A stretch of DNA of 23,964 bases from an uncultured Eubacteriales bacterium. Its GTDB lineage: Bacteria > Bacillota > Clostridia > Christensenellales > Borkfalkiaceae. Of the stretch, positions 20,923 to 23,964 are shown in pieces (within the stretch, counting starts at the first letter, position 1; each line of letters begins with the position of its first letter). A model generated the notes under the pieces. That model did not search any database and was not told the origin of the DNA. It saw only the letters and a list, made by a program, of their open reading frames with translations. The position numbers were made by a program, and so were the translations under genes. The DNA is taken from the NCBI GenBank assembly GCA_905211955.1, contig CAJMCT010000005.1:1-23964 (forward strand). The letters are read 5' to 3'.

Positions 20923-23226
20923 ATGAAAAAACTTTTTTATATATTGTGTTTAATGATACTTGCCTTGCTTTGTGCTTTTGGCGCTGTTGCTTGTTCTGGC
21001 GATGGTGATGAAGATGCGCAAATTGTGGCAATATATAATCAATATGTTGCTTATGCCGAAGGACAAGGCATAACCCCATTATCTTATGAAGAGTGGCTTG
21101 ATACCATTAAAGGCGAAAAGGGTGATAGGGGAGATGCCGGTGAAGATGGCGTTGACGGCAAAGATGGAAAAGACGGTAAAGACGGCGTTGACGGCAAAGA
21201 TGGAAAAGATGGTGAAGATGGCGTTGACGGCAAAGACGGAAAAGACGGTAAAGATGGAAAAGACGGTAAAGAAATTTTAAGTGTTTCTTTTGAAAACAAC
21301 AAAGTGGTGGTTGAATACACCGACGGAACTAAAGCATATTTTGACGTGGAAATGAAAGATTTAACTAAAGTAGATTATCCTGAATACGTAAAAGACGCAC
21401 CTTACTATGAATATTGCGCTGACCTAGATTTTGATAGTGAATTATCTAATGCGGGTGTTAAAGGAATATTCTTTAACTCTGTTCCATACAAGGGAAAATA
21501 CACTAAGGTTGCAGCATATATAGGATATCCCGCAACGGCAAGCAAGGACAATAAAGTTCCCGCTATCGTGCTTGTTCACGGTGCAGGTGGAACGGCTATG
21601 CCTGATTGGGTTAAATACTGGAACGATTTAGGCTATGCTGCTATTGCTATCGATACAGAAGGCGCTGAACCTAAGCAAGGCGTTGCATTAGATACGCCCT
21701 TACACAATGAAAGAAACCGTTATGAAAACGGCGTATTAAGTTCGGTGTTCACAGCAGGCCCACGCAATCTCGGTATGCGTGATGGCAACGAAAAGGTTGA
21801 AGACCAATGGATGTACCACGCATCAGCAGCCGCAATGGTTGGTGCTTCGCTTCTTTTAGATGATGAAAGGGTTGATAGCACTAAACTTGGTATTACAGGT
21901 ATTTCTTACGGCAGTATTGTCACAAGCGTTGCAATCAGCCACGACGATAGATTTAATTTTGCTATTCCCGTGTACGGCGGTGTAAGTATTGATAAGTCGG
22001 TTTCAAGATTTTGGAACTTATATTATCAAGATATGTCGCAAGAATATATCGATAACTATTATGCTGAAATGGTTGCACGTTGGGATAACCTAGATGGTCT
22101 TAAAAACACCGATTGCAAGGTTTACTATATCACTTCTACAACCGACTTTGCTTTCTCTATGGATATAGCAAGTAGGTGTGCTGAAGCGGCAAACGGATAC
22201 TGCAACTTTAAGGTTGGCTACGCTCACGATAATAGAAACGGTGGCTTAGAGCCTACTATCTCAGCATTTGCCAACTATTGCGTTGGCAAAGAAAGCGACC
22301 TTATTCTTATTAAGCAAGCACCCACGATATATAATAACAAGTTAAAGATTGAAACTATTGGCAACGCAGTAGTTAGTGGTATTAAGATTTTATACACAAA
22401 CGATGATGCGCCCTATACTGGAGATCCAGACGGCAAAATACCTAACCATACGGCAAATTGGAAAGAAAGTGCTTCTTATAGAAAAACCGGTGACGGCGAA
22501 TACGAAGTAGCAATCCCTGCTTGTAAACTTTACTATGTAAGAGTTGAATATGCCGACGGTCAAAAGCAAACATGTACCTACCTTATGGAAGGCAGTGATT
22601 TATCATTAGACCTTGCAAACAATTTCTCTATGTCAGACGATTTTACCAAAACGCTCTTAGAAGATTCTAACGTATCTGAATCTAACCACGTTGTAAACCA
22701 CGATGCTAATAATTTAATTAACTATGGAAGTTGCTTGCAACCGGTTGAACTCTTTACTAATAACGTGTCTCCAGACGATGGATATATTGTTTATAAATTA
22801 GATGCTGGCGAAGGCAAAACTTGGACAAACTTAAGTTTGGATATTAAGGCAATGCTCTCTCACGGTGGAGGTGCTTATTGGTATAATTCTGATCGTCAAG
22901 GTGGTAGTGACGTTTTAGGCGCTAATATTTACATTGATATAAGTGATACTAATTCAAATTATCAACGCATTTGCGACCTTAACGAAGCAAATGGAAATTG
23001 GATAACCAAGCATAACCACAACGAAAGTAGAGAAGGTGCAACCTTTAATTCTACTGTGGACTTAACAAGTTATGCTTTGGATAAGCAGGTTATATACGTT
23101 AGGATATATATAATGCACTTTACCGCTCAAGAAATCAATATCCCCGCATGGGGTACTGATACTATAGGTTTTATATATCTAGGTGTAGGCGTTGATAAGG
23201 TAGCATTTGAAGGAAATAAAGCTTAA
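20923..23226 (+). CDS. Secreted lipoprotein with collagen-like stalk and alpha/beta-hydrolase (esterase-like) domain
   Basis: Of 767 residues, 1-24 form a lipoprotein signal ending in AVAC (Cys24). Residues 36-63 carry the SYEEWLDTIKG motif that often precedes bacterial collagen-like tracts. Residues 64-117 are 18 uninterrupted Gly-X-Y triplets, mostly GKD and GVD. A beta-hairpin with VEYTDGTK follows (118-142). Residues about 180-450 are an alpha/beta hydrolase resembling acetyl-xylan esterase/dienelactone hydrolase: IVLVHGAGG (215-223, oxyanion loop), nucleophile Ser328 in GISYG, probable Asp408 and His435. Residues about 455-767 look like one or two beta-sandwich domains, possibly carbohydrate-binding. 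AAGGAG (20905-20910) is 12 nt from the ATG. It is probably surface-anchored by lipid, with the collagen rod as a spacer; the ester substrate is unknown. Confidence 0.85.
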   Translation: MKKLFYILCLMILALLCAFGAVACSGDGDEDAQIVAIYNQYVAYAEGQGITPLSYEEWLDTIKGEKGDRGDAGEDGVDGKDGKDGKDGVDGKDGKDGEDGVDGKDGKDGKDGKDGKEILSVSFENNKVVVEYTDGTKAYFDVEMKDLTKVDYPEYVKDAPYYEYCADLDFDSELSNAGVKGIFFNSVPYKGKYTKVAAYIGYPATASKDNKVPAIVLVHGAGGTAMPDWVKYWNDLGYAAIAIDTEGAEPKQGVALDTPLHNERNRYENGVLSSVFTAGPRNLGMRDGNEKVEDQWMYHASAAAMVGASLLLDDERVDSTKLGITGISYGSIVTSVAISHDDRFNFAIPVYGGVSIDKSVSRFWNLYYQDMSQEYIDNYYAEMVARWDNLDGLKNTDCKVYYITSTTDFAFSMDIASRCAEAANGYCNFKVGYAHDNRNGGLEPTISAFANYCVGKESDLILIKQAPTIYNNKLKIETIGNAVVSGIKILYTNDDAPYTGDPDGKIPNHTANWKESASYRKTGDGEYEVAIPACKLYYVRVEYADGQKQTCTYLMEGSDLSLDLANNFSMSDDFTKTLLEDSNVSESNHVVNHDANNLINYGSCLQPVELFTNNVSPDDGYIVYKLDAGEGKTWTNLSLDIKAMLSHGGGAYWYNSDRQGGSDVLGANIYIDISDTNSNYQRICDLNEANGNWITKHNHNESREGATFNSTVDLTSYALDKQVIYVRIYIMHFTAQEINIPAWGTDTIGFIYLGVGVDKVAFEGNKA
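21148..21255 (+). repeat. Three tandem 36-bp units encoding Gly-Val-Asp-(Gly-Lys-Asp)n
   Basis: Three near-identical 36-bp units begin at 21148, 21184 and 21220, each encoding GVD followed by three triplets (GKD, or GED as the last of the second unit). Two further triplets follow. The synonymous codons differ slightly, so the array is not freshly expanded, but it could change length by slippage. Confidence 0.85.
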
Positions 23227-23241
23227 TATAATCTAAAACTA

Positions 23242-23275
23242 AAAAACGCAGTCGATTGACTGCGTTTTTGTTTTG
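23242..23275. terminator. Bidirectional terminator between the esterase-like lipoprotein and groEL
   Basis: AAAAACGCAGTC (23242-23253) pairs with GACTGCGTTTTT (23258-23269) around a GATT loop. T-rich sequence follows on the + strand, and the T-rich complement of the bases before it follows on the - strand. The two genes are convergent. Confidence 0.9.
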
Positions 23276-23290
23276 TTTTTTATTGGTGTT

Positions 23291-23964
23291 TTAGTACATG
23301 CCACCCATACCGCCTGCGGGCATTTGGGGTGCTTCGGGTTCTTTAATATCGGCAACAACCGCTTCGGTAGTTAAGAACACACCTGCAACTGAAGCAGCGT
23401 TTTCTAAAGCGCTTCTCGTCACTTTGGTAGGATCTATAATACCGCTTTCAACCATATCAGTGTATTCGTTAGTCAACGCGTTGAAACCAAAGTTGGGTTT
23501 ATCCGCCTTTAATACTTCGTTTAAGATAACTGAGCCGTCAAGCCCTGCGTTTAATGCAATTTGTCTTAAAGGTGCTTGAACTGCTTTCAAAACGATTTCT
23601 GCGCCCGTCTTTTCGTCACCGCTAAGAGTTTCTACGTAAGACTTTAATGCTTTGATAGTGGAGATAAGTGCAATTCCGCCACCAGGAACGATACCTTCTT
23701 GAACGGCAGCCTTAGTTGCGTTAAGTGCGTCTTCAATACGAAGTTTCTTTTCTTTCATTTCGATTTCGGTTGCAGCACCTACGTTGATAACTGCTACACC
23801 GCCTGCAAGTTTTGCTAAACGTTCGTGTAATTTTTCTCTATCGTAGTCAGAAGTAGTTTCGGCAATTTGAGCCTTAATAGCAATCTTTCTTGCTTCAATA
23901 GCCCTTGGGTCGCCTGCACCGTTAATAATGGTAGTGTTGTCTTTATCAACTTTTACGGTTGATG
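23291..23964 (-). CDS. groEL: Chaperonin GroEL, 3' portion (5' end beyond the window)
   Basis: About 224 C-terminal residues of the 60-kDa chaperonin, encoded on the - strand; the start lies past position 23964. Recognised stretches are NGAGDPRAIEARKIAIKAQI, SDYDREKLHERLAKLAGGVAVI, VGAATEIEMKEKKLRIEDALNATKAAVQEGIVPGGG, LNAGLDGSVI, GIIDPTKVTRSALENAASVAG, and the typical tail ending GGMGGMY. The reading frame is open to the window edge, so the ATG at 23758 is internal and not a start. No groES is visible, as it would lie outside the window. Confidence 0.97.
   Translation of the reverse strand, partial: STVKVDKDNTTIINGAGDPRAIEARKIAIKAQIAETTSDYDREKLHERLAKLAGGVAVINVGAATEIEMKEKKLRIEDALNATKAAVQEGIVPGGGIALISTIKALKSYVETLSGDEKTGAEIVLKAVQAPLRQIALNAGLDGSVILNEVLKADKPNFGFNALTNEYTDMVESGIIDPTKVTRSALENAASVAGVFLTTEAVVADIKEPEAPQMPAGGMGGMY

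Noticed and set aside
21112..21273. CRISPR-like or satellite array
   Set aside because: The repeats are in frame, encode Gly-X-Y triplets and have no unique spacers.
21084..21320. Open frame on the complementary strand of the Gly-X-Y tract (Ser-Pro-rich)
   Set aside because: It is the mirror of the low-complexity collagen-like coding repeat and has no ribosome-binding site or family resemblance.
23298..23579. Open frame antisense to groEL
   Set aside because: It is a shadow of the strongly conserved groEL frame on the other strand.

Overview
The window is a low-GC, AT-rich bacterial chromosome segment. It has good Shine-Dalgarno sites and sigma-A-type promoters, most with exactly 17-bp spacers. 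The organism is probably an endospore-forming member of the Bacillota, class Clostridia, likely a gut-associated lineage. The reasons are a SpoIIID-type sporulation regulator, a tetrahydrofolate riboswitch in front of a FolT-like ECF transporter component, a DUF421/DUF4363 pair, and a lipoprotein with an 'SYEEWL...KG + collagen-like' stalk. No species can be named from the sequence alone.

Layout, left to right. (1) 1-7320: a cell-surface polysaccharide block on the + strand: a sugar-phosphate transferase with its own promoter and terminator, then a second transcription unit of a GT4 glycosyltransferase, mannose-1-phosphate guanylyltransferase, phosphohexomutase, and a 748-residue fusion of a degenerate GMP/type II PMI-like part with an apparently intact type I mannose-6-phosphate isomerase. 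(2) 7320-8130, - strand: folT-like ECF S component under a THF riboswitch. (3) 8173-9230: DUF421 and DUF4363 membrane proteins. (4) 9279-10601, - strand: Wzz-like chain-length protein, divergent from (5) 10810-14367: rfbB-rfbD-rfbC (dTDP-rhamnose) plus a YbhN/LPG-synthase-TM-like membrane protein; rfbA is not in the window. (6) 14423-14686: spoIIID. (7) 14672-17254: an ABC importer of the NMT1/SsuA/TauA type (binding lipoprotein, permease, ATPase) behind an attenuator-like leader. (8) 17258-18319, - strand: ApbE-like flavinyltransferase lipoprotein. (9) 18423-23226: HPr-kinase-like ATPase, PqqD-like protein, a DUF1846 protein and a large secreted esterase-like lipoprotein with 18 Gly-X-Y triplets. 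(10) 23291-23964, - strand: the 3' part of groEL, running off the window.

Most notable observations: the ABC binding protein appears circularly permuted (lipoprotein signal, then the usual C-terminal half, then the usual N-terminal half). Its mRNA leader has a strong terminator with competing antiterminator pairings and a possible 10-codon leader peptide. The mannose fusion protein keeps two decayed sugar-nucleotide domains beside an intact isomerase. An orphan HprK-like/PqqD pair has no visible RiPP precursor. A 23-bp perfectly alternating purine-pyrimidine tract lies between divergent surface-polysaccharide genes. Family assignments were made by reading motifs, without a database search.
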